Shown: positions 30,346 to 42,559 of the stretch, one piece after another
Layout: the number at the start of each line of letters is the position of its first letter
Numbering within the stretch: position 1 is the stretch's first letter
From: Romanomermis culicivorax
Lineage: Eukaryota > Nematoda > Enoplea > Mermithida > Mermithidae
Assembly: GCA_963922205.1 (NCBI GenBank)
Contig: CAWUHX010000426.1
Coordinates: forward strand, 62,001-126,000
Reading direction: 5' to 3'
DNA: 64,000 bases
Made by a program: the position numbers and the translations under genes
Notes under the pieces: generated by a model
The model's database searches: none
Told to the model about the DNA's origin: nothing
The model's input: only the letters and a program-made list of their open reading frames with translations

Positions 30346-33300
30346 ATGGAGCTACAAGTGTTGGTGCCGGGAACGTGTGTTATTCTCAGTGGTCTACTTT
30401 GTTTAATATGCTTGATTTTACCAATGGCCAGTCGAGCTGCAAAAAAATCAAAAGCAGTGGGCTGTAACACTATTTTCTACAAGTTACTATTGTCCATTCT
30501 AATAGGCGATGCATTGCACTTGATTGCTCTGGTGACCTTAAATTCTTTGACTCTTTGCACCTGGTCATTGGTCGAAAATGTTTGGTCTGTCAAATGGACA
30601 ATCATTTTCGTCATGGGAATCGGTTATCGGAATATGGTCCTAGGCACAATAGTGATTGCATGGAACAGGTGAGCTCCGTGTGGACTTTTTCTCTGAATGA
30701 CAAAAAGTTCTACTTGAAATATATATGCAGTGATTTGATTTGAAATTTTGCTTCCGGTTATATAATTCTCACAAAGCGAATTTTGCAATTTTCAATATTT
30801 ACCACAAAAATTTTTGCTCTTCCAATCAAGATAACATGACAAGATTGAGAATGCACTTTAGTTACTCTGTAGTTGTATCCAGCCCTAGATGGTTTCCTAC
30901 ACAGAATCTTACTGTAGTTGTAAACTTTGAGCATAAAACAACATAAAAACTGTGGAGGTCAACAAAATTTTTAAATCACTTAAAATCTCTTCATCTCGAA
31001 GACAGTTTCCATGGTACTGTGTCGCAAAATTTACTGAGCATGTTGATTCGTGCAGAATATTGCTCGTGTCGAACAGTGATTTCATCCTACTTGTTGCTGA
31101 CAGAGAATATGTTTTCGGTTGTACCATATATTCATCAGTAGCTAGCAAAATCTGCGGTATATCAATAAATTTTTTGACAAGTCCAGTTCTAACTCCGTGA
31201 GCAATAGATGCTCAGTATTTGAAATCATGGTTTGGATAAATCCCAAAAGACCAAGACCAATTCACTACATTTTGGAACGAGATATTCTTTCTTACCACGA
31301 TAAAATACACCTATCTGTGTTAGGTTTTGGTTGAGATTAAGCTCCACAATCCCAAGCCATGTATGATTGTACTGGTGACTTGAGCTCTGAAGAATTTGAA
31401 CAGTGACAGTTCTTCTTGTTCTAATTCATTTACAATGTCTTTATGTTACTTATAATCGCAAAGATAACCAGGTGTGAATTCTGGAAAAATAGATGTAATC
31501 ATGCATTTAATATCTCATAAAAACCTGGATAACACTATTCTGATAATTTTCCACCCATGGACCTTTAGTTACACTAAAATTTGCATCAATTTGGTGAAAA
31601 ATTAAAACTTCGCATATACACCCGATGTCAGCAACCACTGGGGCATATTTAATGGCAAAACATGAATTTCATACATCATCATGAAAACTACAAAATTGCT
31701 TGTGTCACGAATCACCTAATTTAGCAATGCAGTCAGTTTTTCATCACATGAGGCGCTTTTCCTGTTTCTCAAGTCAAGTTGAGGTCAAATCGTCTTGCAC
31801 ATTTAAGCCTTATTCAGAAGTAAAAAATCCTAGGATTTTTCTCGCCGATAATCGGCGACGATCGGCGACCGTCGGCAACTCTATGAAATGAATAGGCAAT
31901 TTGTAGAAAGCCCAATTCAGAAGTGAAAAAATCCTAAAATTTTTGTCGCCGACAGTCGGCGACAGTCAAGGGCAGTCGGCGGCTGCACTTCTGAATTGGG
32001 CTTTATACAAATATTTGTATAAGGAAGACTCACGTGAAATAACGACTATTGCAGTATTATTTTATTTACTATAAGCTATCAAATTCACTATAAGAATGTG
32101 CAATCTCAAAATTCGCACTACTTGGAAACCTTGCCTTATAAGAATTTTCAAGCTGACGCTCTGTAAAAAATAATAATAATAGTAATAGAATCCAAAAAAT
32201 CAGTGACAAAAATTTGAAAAAATAATTATTGAACTGATTTACTTGTGATTGGGGTCATTCATCGAAACTGGGCAATCTTGGTTGAAAATATACTCTAAAA
32301 GGCAAAAAGCTTTTGACAAGATGAAATTATTCATGGTTTTGAGAAGCCTTTGTAAAAGCAAAATATTTTTAAATAGCATTCAGTCATTTTTCATAATAAT
32401 GTTATAGTAGTGAAAAAATATGATGAAATATCATGTATATGCTGTCGACCAGTAATAGATAGATCTGACCTTCCAAGTTTCGACGTCACTTTTATGTTGA
32501 CTTACTGCAGGATGCAACAGTTTTGCATTACCATAAAATTCAAGCCGCTACAGTGGTTCAAATGCCCAAAACCTTTGATATGCTCAACATGGATTTTGTC
32601 AGTCGTTATAACACTGGTGCAATCCTTGCTCGGTTGTGATATCGATTTCGATCCGGCGACATTAAGTTTCCATCGTCTTTGTCCGAATAAGATTTACGTG
32701 ACGATACTCAATGCATTTAGCTTATTGGGTTTGATATTGATCATCATACCTTACTTGTTTATTATTCGTGAGGTAAGTTGATCAGAAGATGTTCTTCATT
32801 AAAATCCGATTTATGGAAAAGTAGGCGCTTTCAAGGCACTGAACCAAGTGGTTTGTGTAGTAATTGTTTATTCCTCAAGTGCGATAAGCCAGTTGCAAAA
32901 GCAACTACCGAACTACACTTTCGAAATATGTTTTGGTTGCACCATTGTGTACGCTAGTGAACTAGTCTTACAGTTGAGCGTATTTTCTAAAGTAAACAAA
33001 AAAAGAATTTTCGTTGGAAAAAAATCAGTTTCACAAAAATTACAGTGGTTCAATAGTTTAAATTTCTTTAAATTACGATTTTCTTGCAGTCAAAAAAATG
33101 ATTTGATGGAATCTTCACGGAAATTTTTAACTGTATCCAAAAAAAATCTGTGGAGCATATACGATATCTTTCAGGTTTAGGGTCAGGCTTAGATTTAGAA
33201 TGGAACATAGCGATACGCTCACAGTAGTGGTTTTATACTATAACACACTAACATTATAAGATGGGTTGACACCAGGCACAAGAGGCCGCACACACGCTCA

Positions 33301-36300
33301 TTTGCTCATCAAAATTTTATTAATGGTCGGTCCCTTCAAACGGGAAAGACTGTAGTGTTCTACATGGTCTGGGGCACTGTCCACACTTCCCAACAGTTGT
33401 TTGGTTCTTCCATACAACTAACTGCCAATGTGCAATTTTATGAATTTCATCTAGAGAAAATGGCGAGACACTCAACCGAACTTTTTTCTGTCATGCATGA
33501 CATGTATATATTGTCATAAACATCAGCTCATCGGCCAGTCTTCTCGAAACGTACAAAATTGCGGTTCTTGGGTGTTCTGACACATTAACGACCCTGACAC
33601 AAGTGAATCACCTTATAGGGAAACATATCAATAGAAATCCTGATGCTTCTACACGAAGATCTTTAAAATTGGATTGTTTGATGATAGAGCTGAAAGTTAG
33701 CAAAATTGACCATCTGAAAAGCCAACAATCATCTTTGAATCAACACTGTATTGATTCTATAAATCATAAAGGTGGTTTATATAACACTGTAGGCAGTGTG
33801 ACTGTTTTGGAAAGCAATGTGGAAGGCGAATCCATCAAGTCACAAATGAAGTACTATATTTCCCAGGGGCCGGTTTCACTTACTGAAACTGAGGATCATC
33901 CCGACGTCGGTACTAGGTGCTTGAAACTGAGTTTCAGCTGAGTGCGACGTTGCTTTCGTCCTTTTGGATTTCACAAGATCGAGCTTGGAATTAGCTGAAC
34001 TTGAGGTTCACGCTTGAGCTCGAGATAATCTCGGCCATAACAATCAAAACACATAAAATGCAGCACGTTATTTAAATAATTTTGAAGACAGAAAAAGTAA
34101 GTTATATAAAAGATATGTGTCGGAAACACTGTAACAATAAGGAAAAAAAGTATTTGTTTGGAAAACATTATGGAAAAATGTAAAACATGAACACACATAC
34201 TCAGACTATATGGAAAAGTAACGGCCGAATAGGACACAATAAAATGTGTTGAAAATGTGGCCAGAAATTTGAAATATATTCTATTCTTTTATAAGCTACT
34301 TTTATTCTTTTTGTACGTTTGAATCAAGTTGAAAAAAGTGGCAATCTTATTGTATGGCATCATTCCTAAAATCTAACTAATTCGTCCTATCCTGAAAAAT
34401 TCGGTCACGTTTGATATGTCGATTTATCCATCAATAACGCGGAATATTCATTTTTAACAATTGACGGTAAAAGAACAAAATAAAAAAGTTCGGAGTTCAA
34501 CCTGCTCGATAGAAAGATTAACTTTTGTGTGTGGCTGAAAACCCAACGTGAGGATTAAGATTAGATGAAAAATGTTAGTGAAACCCAACATCTCGAGCTC
34601 GGGTTTAAGTCCGAGCTCGAGAAGATCGTGGTGTCGAGATAATCTCGAGGTCGGGATAATCTCGACCTTAGTGAAACCGCCGAAACCGAGGTTTTATTTT
34701 TTGTGGTCGAGATAATTTTGAGCTCGGACGTAAACCACTTTGGTGAAACCGGCCTCAGCTGGCATTCGTCCCGTTGCCTCCAACAATGTAATTTATACAA
34801 AAAGATGCCATACCATTACCTTCAATGACACAAAAGTCATATTCTGTATTATACTCCATGCATTTTGAAGTGATCGATACAGCCATAAGTGAAAGTAAGC
34901 TCAATAAGGAAAATCTGCTTATTACTGTTATCAGTGAAAAAATTTTCCCTCAGTGAGTGGCTAACAAAACACCTAAAAACTTCTTTCATAACGCGGTTAA
35001 GTGGTCTAAATATCTCGAGTATCACTCAGGTGACGCAGTTCTGTACAAATCAACAGTGGATAAGCATGATGTTTCTCAATGATATTGGCCTTTATTATTC
35101 TCATGAGAGATTTGGCGTTTTTCTACATCATAAAGTTTTCCACCGAGTGAAAACTGTGTATCAAACTGAACTTAATTTTTTGATTTTCACTAGTTCTATC
35201 ATAAATAGTTTTGGCATTGCTTAGACTTAAGCTTAAGCTTAAGCTTAGGCTTAGGCTTAGGCTTAGGCTTACGATTACGCTTAGGCTCAGGCTTAGGCTT
35301 AGGCTTAGGCTCAGGCTTAGGCTTAGACTTAGGCTTAGGCTTAGGCTTAGGATTAGGCTTAGGCTTAGGCTTAGGCTTAGGCTTAGGCTTAGGCTTAGGC
35401 TTAGGCTTAGGCTTAGGCTTAGGCTTAGACTTAGGCTAAGGCTTAGGCTTAGGCTTAGGCTTAGGCTTAGGCTTAGGCTTAGGCTTAGGCTTAGGCTTAG
35501 GCTTAGGCTTAGGCTTAGGCTTAGGCTTAGGCTTAGGCTTAGGCTTAGGCTTAGACTTTGGCATAGGCTTAGGTTTTGGGTCAAAAATTTGCATCATAAA
35601 ACTTGCTGTATTCACATATTGGAGGTAATAGGGCGTTGGAGGTGCATTATTGGAGGTAATGGGACATGGAAAGTGTCGGGACGCAATCCCGCAGCTGACA
35701 CACATTTCAACCATAGGTCTGAAGTTTCACTCAGTCAATGGCTCCCAAACCGACCAGTCTCCTCTCAACGCTTGTCAGGATGATCACATCTACTATCATT
35801 TTGGCTTGTGGTAGAAGCAATTGCCCCAACCAGGTGGTCGTTCAACTTTCAAGGGCGTTTGTCCACCCATCAGTTTAAGCTACAGCGTAACGAGCATTTT
35901 ATCCATTTCTGTGTTTGTTAATAATTGCAAAGACTTATCTATTGTGCAGATCACACAATTGAGAAAAATTTCGCAGCAAATACGACCAGCTGTCATTTGC
36001 ATTAACATAGACCGTCATATACAAATCAGCGCTTCTAAAGTTACCCATCAATGGTTTCAGTCCGAAAAAGCCGAGATTATGGTCAGTTTGCAGGTCGTAT
36101 TAATGGGCCTTATATTGATCGGCGCTTACGCATTCATCGCTTTGGTCGATTTAGGTCATTGTGTGTTGGCGTCCGTGGTCAGTCAATATTCGTTGCTCAT
36201 TTTGAGCACTTATACGTCCATTTTGTGCTTGTTCTTCTGCGAAGATTTAAGGTTGAGTATGAAAGCACTGATAACGCGTTTGTTTTGTAAAAGCAACAGT

Positions 36301-36318
36301 TCGACGAATAGCTTGTGA
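30346..36318 (+). CDS. Seven-transmembrane receptor-like protein, copy 2 (three exons)
   Basis: Exons 30346-30668, 32511-32772 and 35950-36318 join in phase to 318 codons including stop, about 317 aa; an in-frame ATG at 30328 would add six residues. Donors are ACAG/GTGAGC and GAG/GTAAGT; acceptors are CTGCAG/GATG and GTGCAG/ATC. The exon layout and transmembrane pattern match copy 1: [11 protein letters not shown] (TM1), TVIAWNR-type end of TM3 (IVIAWNRM), PLQWF after it, the TM5 end YLFIIREI, and [12 protein letters not shown] after TM7. The protein is clearly a paralogue with many substitutions yet an open frame, which suggests selection. Intron 2 is 3.2 kb and carries an inverted-repeat element and the TTAGGC array. 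Ligand unknown. If the long intron is mis-spliced the gene could be non-functional. Confidence 0.78.
31803..32005. mobile_element. Short inverted-repeat element (MITE family C), copy 2
   Basis: About 203 bp. It starts TTAAGCCTTATTCAGAAGTA and ends inversely with TAAAGCCCAATTCAGAAGTG. The interior is a CG-rich run of GTCGCCGACAGTCGGCGAC-type hairpins and the same CTATGAAATGAATAGGCAAT phrase as the copy at 2099-2270. It lies in intron 1 of receptor copy 2. Confidence 0.65.
33866..34756. mobile_element. Inverted-repeat element (family G) with GAGCTCGAGATAATCTC hairpins
   Basis: About 890 bp. The ends read GGGGCCGGTTTCAC on the left and, inverted, GAGGCCGGTTTCAC on the right. Each end carries several GAGCTCGAGATAATCTCG-like palindromes. 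The middle (34050-34560) is unrelated AT-rich DNA. A shorter element of similar style lies at 63257-63640. It sits in intron 2 of receptor copy 2. No coding capacity. Confidence 0.55.
35005..35215. repeat. Dispersed repeat copy adjoining the telomere-like array
   Basis: Aligns by eye with 18655-18870 and, in its last part, with 1022-1104 (AAAGTTTTCCACC-AGTGAAA, TGTGTATCAAA-TGAACTTA). It ends directly at the start of the TTAGGC array. Confidence 0.5.
35221..35580 (+). repeat. Interstitial telomere-type array (TTAGGC)n
   Basis: About 355 bp of the hexamer TTAGGC on the plus strand, close to 60 units, most perfect, with variants such as TTAAGC, TCAGGC, TTAGAC and TTACGA, more frequent at the two ends. 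TTAGGC is the nematode telomere repeat. Unique DNA lies on both sides and the array sits in intron 2 of receptor copy 2, so it is interstitial rather than a chromosome end. The open frames on both strands (Leu-Arg and Leu-Ser or Pro-Lys repeats) are artefacts of the hexamer. Confidence 0.95.
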
Positions 36319-38460
36319 ATATGTAACTATAATAAATTGTTTAATAGTTTTACAATGATGTTGGAGTCGAATTACTCTCAGATTTTTAATTTAAATGCCA
36401 ATTAGATGAAAAGCATATAATTTTTAAGAAAAAGTGTCGAGAAGCGAAATCCGTCCTTCAGCCCCAAACTTTGATTTTTACATAAAAAATGGATGTCACC
36501 GTGATTCCTAATGCAGTTAAAAATATCAAATTTAAGGAGATTTTACTATTTTCTGCATTTCACTTGATTTCCTTTGCTTTAATTTTTGGCCGACAAAACT
36601 TTTTGACCGGAAATTATGCAAATTTTCTAAAGCATAATGTAGAAAAGTAGGATCAAGATAGAGTTTTCATTTAAAGTCTATTCGTTTAGAATTTTTTCGC
36701 AAATGATCCGTAGGTTTCCAGTCAACATTCCGTTTGTGTTCTAATTTGAGATGGCGACTGGATCTAAACCATAAAAAATCAATCAAAAATCGAAACTTGG
36801 GAAGTTATTTGAAAAAAATGTCTCATGATACATTATTTTCTGCAAAAAATGCTGAAAATCAGATCATTCGGATTTTTTTTGCATGCGCAGACCAATAATT
36901 TTTTACATTGAAACTTTTTGCAGGGTATTACAAACCTAGTGGTTTTTTCAAGTGCTATTTACCAGGAAGAGCTGAAAGCAAGCTTTACAAGTTCTGCAAA
37001 TGTTTGACGCAATTTCTTGAATTACTGTCACCTTTCATTTCAAATGGGAAAACACTCAATAGATCGTAAGTAAGAAAGTTATCCAGAAATACGGCAGAAA
37101 GTTTCCTCTTTCTTTTTGGAAGGGAAGTTAGAATTCGAATTTTCCTGTATTTTCTGGTTTATGATATACTCGGTTACAAGATGAATTTAAATTTCTGGAA
37201 CGTCGAGCAAAAGTTCATTCTGTTTGTTGTTGAGGTGAAATATAATGTATGGAAAATGAAATCAAGCTTCTCTTATTTGTTATAACACCTGCTTCGAGAT
37301 CATCCAACAGCCATTGTCCTCGACGTTGATTAACTCTTGCCACAAGAACAAGTGTCTCTCTATTGTAATGTTTCTTAATTTCTGCAATAAAATTAATCAT
37401 AAAAAGTTCTGGTAGTAGATAAGAGAGTAAAAAGCATACCTAGTTGAATTTCGACTTAGCTGTTGTTGTTTTGAAAATTTTCTGCACTTCAACGCACTCC
37501 ACCTTGCATAATCCATTAAAGACGTCTCAACCTTGATATATTTTCGGTTCTAATGATTCAACGATTTTTTTTTGAAAATCGCGCATCCATCAGCACCGGA
37601 AATGAAATTATACTGTTTATTCGCAAAAAAATGTTCAATTGCTGCACATTATCCTATGAACATTCTTTTTTGCGGTTTTTCGGCACAAAAATTTTGAGAA
37701 AGCAGTTATTTTTGACAATAGGCTGTGTTTAAACGAGTAAATTAGCCTAGCATCAAATTAAACTATAGTTTATTTTTCTTAATGCTTCCAAATAATAAAT
37801 CCGGAATGCAAGTACTATTTTATATTTTCTGCATTTTCTGTCAAGTCATATGGAACTGGAAATTTGTGACAACACTCAACTTGCACCCATAAATTTTTTG
37901 AGTAAAAAGTTTTACAGTAAAAGCTGCAGGTAAAATACTTTCCAGTCACTGTATATTTGCGTCATTTTCCATTTTGGAAGCATTTTATGAAAAACATACT
38001 ATACTTATCTTGCTTGAAATGATCGGATACTGTCCTAAAGTGAAACTAATAACGTCCTGAATATGCATCACGCCGCCCAGAGCTCGAAATAAAATGTTGT
38101 GTTTAGTTTTGATACAGTAGTCATTCACGAATTTCTTAATATGAAGTACTTGCATTTAACTGTTATCGAAAAAACAGAATTTGAAAAAAATCAGATTACA
38201 CTTGTTGAACGTAGCTCAAAATATTACTTAGAATTTTATAGTATTCCTCATCCCACTACAGGCTCTTCTTCTAAGTTTTTATTTCATACAATGTTTAAAC
38301 CCTTGTGCCTATACCCATTACTCTGTGCTTTAGACACTCATTTGCATAAAAGTACTACCCAAAAATCCTTCTGCTTTCCGTTTTTCTTTGTTGTTTTAGA
38401 TATCCTCCAGTTTTTGATTCTATTTCAGTTCCACCTTATGGTATGACATGAAAATTAAAC
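36319..38460. other. Intergenic, one possible orphan exon
   Basis: AT-rich spacer behind receptor copy 2. The only coding hint is on the minus strand near 37285-37383: a stretch bounded by TTTATTGCAG and GCAG/GTGTTA that reads HYNRETLVLVARVNQRRGQW. I found no in-phase neighbouring exon, so this may be a relic. Nothing else is recognised. Confidence 0.3.
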
Positions 38461-39841
38461 GGGTGTCTTTCTGTGACCATCACAATGATATCACTACGAA
38501 TATCATTAAATTAAAAGTAATATTGTAAACATGGTAAAAAGCAATTATAGACATCGTTGTTGCACATTTTGCTAACATTTCTTATATTCTGTGACATTAT
38601 TAACGTTCATTCTATTACTCTGAAATTTGCCAAAATTAATTAAGTAGATTTTTTATGAATCACCCAAATTCTTGAAAACAGAGAAGCTCATTCCATACGG
38701 TCACTAGCAAATCCTCCTGACAAAAAGATCGATCCAAAAATTGAGAAGTATCATATTTTCCTTCCCCGGAATATGAATTATATTCGATGACCTGGTTTGT
38801 TCGATATGCCTGATCTTACCAGTGGTCACTCAACTGGTGAAGAGAGTTGAAGCAGCTAAGAACAACGCGGTCTTTCAAAAGCTTTTGCTGTCTCTTCTTG
38901 TGGATGACATTTTGAGCATTTCACTTCTAATGATATTAGACTCATTGACGCTTTGTGGGTCGTTTTAGATTTAACGTTGAAACTGTTTGGCTGATCAAAT
39001 GGACTACTGTTTTCTGGATGGGAATCAGCTACTGGAATTTGGTGTTTGGCACAATAATGATTAGCTGAGATTGCTAAGATTTTTGCGATGGAAAAAATGA
39101 AATATATATGTGCTATACAAATGTGGAGTTTCCAAAATTGTGGTGGTGTGACTTCAGACAGTAAACTATTTTGGGGGGCATACGTGTACTGCTTAAAATT
39201 TTTTGTGAGGATCAGACTGAAATTTTCCTCAAAAGAGTTCAGAACTCAGTCCAAATTGATTAGGATGATTTAAAACTTCGCAAACATCGTTTTTAAATGT
39301 TTATCAGTATGCTCATCCAGTTTTAACAAAGATCTCTATATGACAAAGACTTCAAAAAGCACTGAAATATTTTGAAATCATCATTTTATGCTTCACATAT
39401 TTTTTTGCAATATTCCTTTGGAAAAAAATTACTTATGCATTTCATGGTATAAAAATTCCAAAAAAATTAAAATTCTATCGGGCAGCCAGGATTCATCAGT
39501 CAGGATTCCGCCCACGCTCAGGACTTCAAGCAAACCTGCCCAAGAACACACGGGATTAAAGTCAAGTAGAAAAACGAGATTACGGGCTACGGATTCTGAT
39601 GAAGCATTTTACAATTTTCTTACTATGTCAAAACCAAGAAACAAAATTTAACAACGGCTAATTGCAGAAGGAAGGGACGAAAAACAATGTACAGCAGAAC
39701 AGAAATGCGAAAATGAGATAATAAGGGAAAAACACATGCATTGGGAAAAATAATACGAAAAATATTTTGCCTCATGTTTCATACACTCATATTTGCAATA
39801 AAGACTTAACTGACGAGACTGTTTTCCAAATCTGTACTGTA

Positions 39842-40566
39842 CAGGGTGAGCCAAAAAAGGCGACCGGTGATGACTTCCATAACTTTAGAACGGATGAGGG
39901 TCTTTTAATGCGGATTGCTACATCAGAATGCCCCGTTTATCTTTGTTATAAAGACCAAATTTAGTAAAGGTGGTCATTTTTAAAAAATTGAAAATTATGA
40001 AATCAAAGTAAAAGTTGTCCTATTGTGAGAAAGGTTTTGTAAAGCCTTTTACACAAAATAATACGTTAGAAGTCACCCAGATTTGTAAGTAACACGTAAT
40101 TTAAAGTCATTAACTTCTTGTTTTAATATGGGGCAAAATTTCGCCAAAATCAAGAGCTTTGGTTCTGAAATTGGAAAAAAAGAAAAATTAAAGCAAAATC
40201 AATTCTGTCATTGAACAGATCGAAAAACGATAAAAATTATTGGTGAAACAGAAAACATGATACATTAATATGGCTCTCTTGTAGTTTCGAGCTGTTACAT
40301 GGTTCTCATGATTGGATCTATTGTACTTTTCTGTTATAAAACATGTTGATTTTGTCAATTTTTGTCAATTTTTCAAAGATTATTTGCAAAAAAACCGACG
40401 TTTAGTATTTTTGATTCTAGTCAGTCAATATTGGAGTAATATGGCGGAAACTTTGCAGTTTTTATGCCAGAAGTTTTTCTATCGACGGCAGGAAATCGCA
40501 TTAAAAAAGCTTCCCGTTTGAAAGCTATGGAAGTAAGTACCGGTCACCTTTTTTTGACTCACCCTG
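39842..40566. mobile_element. Mariner-like non-autonomous element
   Basis: 725 bp flanked by TA on both sides. The ends are CAGGGTGAGCCAAAAAAGG on the left and, inverted, CAGGGTGAGTCAAAAAAAGG on the right, both continuing to GACCGG. CAGGGTG ends at a TA target are typical of mariner-type elements. A 69-codon frame at 40312-40521 has no transposase motif that I can see, so it is probably non-autonomous. It lies in the intron region of decayed receptor copy 3. Confidence 0.7.
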
Positions 40567-41504
40567 TATAACAGTATTTTTGATCAAGATTATCATGGCT
40601 GAACAGCCAAAACAGTAAAAATTAGCAATCTTTACCAATCATTTTTTCTATTTTTAGAAATCATTTGAAAGAAAAGAAAAGAAAAAATGAAAAGACGTTC
40701 TACAAAAATTTTTTTGCGTCCCACTGACGGTCGGTCAGACATGGTTCTACTGAAAAATAAGTAGGCTGAGTGCCAAGAGTCAGACGGATGCATAGGCATG
40801 GGTAAAAGAATTCACAGGGCATAACTTCACTGAGGTACGGATTCGACTAAACATGCATAGAAATTCGGCTGGCAGTCAGCCAGCACAGGGATGGGATAAT
40901 TTTCTTTCTTGATAAGGAAAAGAACGCTCTGCTAGCATTCAAGCAGTCAAACCTGGAACTATTTACTTGTTCTGATAGTCTGCAAGTTTTGATGTAACTT
41001 CTTTGAAATCAAGTATGCTTTTTCTCTGAAAATTTTGAATTACAGCGTCATTTTCATTCTAATGATGACTGTCTGTTCTTATCTCTTGCTTATGTTAATT
41101 GAGAATATTCTCGATCAATGCTAAGGGTCACCAAGAATCTGCTGAGAGTTAATCTGCTGGTGGTCAAAACCCTTAAACCCCTTCGCGTGCATGTATGAGC
41201 TCGAAACTCAGATTGGTGTAACTTAGATGATCAGATATTCTTTCCTCGTTGATCGATTAAAAATATTTGAAATTGGGTACTATCTTTTGCGGCAGAATGC
41301 GTTTTTTAGTCTAATTCTGTCAGAATTGCACATTTCCATTCAGAAATGCATATTCCTATTTCATCCTGTGTCAGAATCGTTGAAAAACGAAGTAGTAAAA
41401 TTTGGAAGAAAATTTAACGTTTTTCATTTATGAATTTAAAAAACTTTTTTCCATACATGAGTGAAGTAAATATAAGAAGAAATCTAGGCAAATTCTCTAG
41501 CTCC

Positions 41505-41665
41505 ATTATTCCCAGGACTACCACTAATCTGCTCCTAGGAGGAGTAAAGAATATTTACTCGTAAAATAAAAACAAAAACATGTTTCTAATTCAGAAGTTT
41601 ATCGAGGATTTTTCCTCGTAAACTCCTAACTTTAAACTCGTAGCTGTCTGCAACAGGGTCATACG
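41505..41665. mobile_element. Fragment of MITE family F
   Basis: Shares CTCCTAGGAGGAGTAA-type words and a GCAACAGGGTC end with the element at 25163-25750. It is shorter and decayed. Confidence 0.35.
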
Positions 41666-41880
41666 TGTTAATTTTGAAATTGATCAGCTCTACTATGTAA
41701 GATTTATACGAATACTTCCAAGTCGAAGATCTTTCTCAAAACCACCGACAGCTATCAGATTTTGCATGACAAATACTGGCGTATAGTTCCAATCTGTAGG
41801 TTATTTTACTACAAGATGTACAATTTTTGCATCATTCTCAAATTCAGGTCATTGCAATTGTTCAAACACCCAAATTGTTT

Positions 41881-42559
41881 CGATCGTGCCCCAACTCCGC
41901 CACCGTCCTAACACCGCCACCGTCCCAACTCCGCCACTTTCTTGTCCTAACTTTCGCAATCTTTCAAAAAGTTTGTTTTTTGCAACAAAGTTTTTTTTGT
42001 AACTTAACAACATGACATTGCTAATTCATAGGATGGCAAAAACTGATATTATCATTAAAGCAATATCTATATAATCTTCGTTTGTATAGTCGTACTTAAC
42101 TATATAAACGATTTTACCGAAATAACCAAAAATAGAACAACGAGCGTGAGACCGGAATTTACTGCATTTGCATATTACCAAAATAACTGTGCGCTTTGCA
42201 CATTAAAATACAAATATATGTGTCTGTTTTCATTTCTTGTTGTCAATTGATTCGAATTTGTGTAATCAGATCATGGGTGACTTTGGTCCTATTGAAAACT
42301 TTATGAATCAGGAATTAAAGAGTAATTTAGTGGAAAAACGGAAAAATTATCACTTATATCTTAAAATATTGTTCATTCATAGATCTGATAAGCACATTTG
42401 GTTAAGTTTAACGTGTTACAAAAAATAAACTTTTTGAAAGATTGCGAAAGTTGGGACAAGAAAGTGACGGAGTTGGGACGGTGGCGGAGTTGGGACGGTG
42501 GCGGAGTTGGGACGGTGGCGGCGTTGGGACGTTGGCGGTGTTGGGACGGTACCATTGTT
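41881..42559. mobile_element. Inverted-repeat element inserted in exon 2 of receptor copy 3
   Basis: About 670 bp. Left arm: several CCGCCACCGTCCCAACT-type units, then TTTCTTGTCCTAACTTTCGC, AATCTTTCAAAAAGTTTG. The right arm is the inverse with the same order and more units. GTTCAAACACCCAA (left, about 41861-41875) and GTTTCAAACACCCAA (right, about 42555-42570) repeat the receptor sequence next to the element, an imperfect duplication of about 15 bp. The receptor coding sequence resumes directly behind it. No transposase is encoded. Confidence 0.7.

Noticed and set aside
35221-35580. A chromosome end at the TTAGGC array
   Set aside because: Unique sequence and coding exons lie on both sides, and the array has degenerate edges, so it is interstitial.
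35123-35783. Leu-Arg, Leu-Ser and Pro-Lys repeat frames
   Set aside because: They are translations of the TTAGGC telomere array in several frames.
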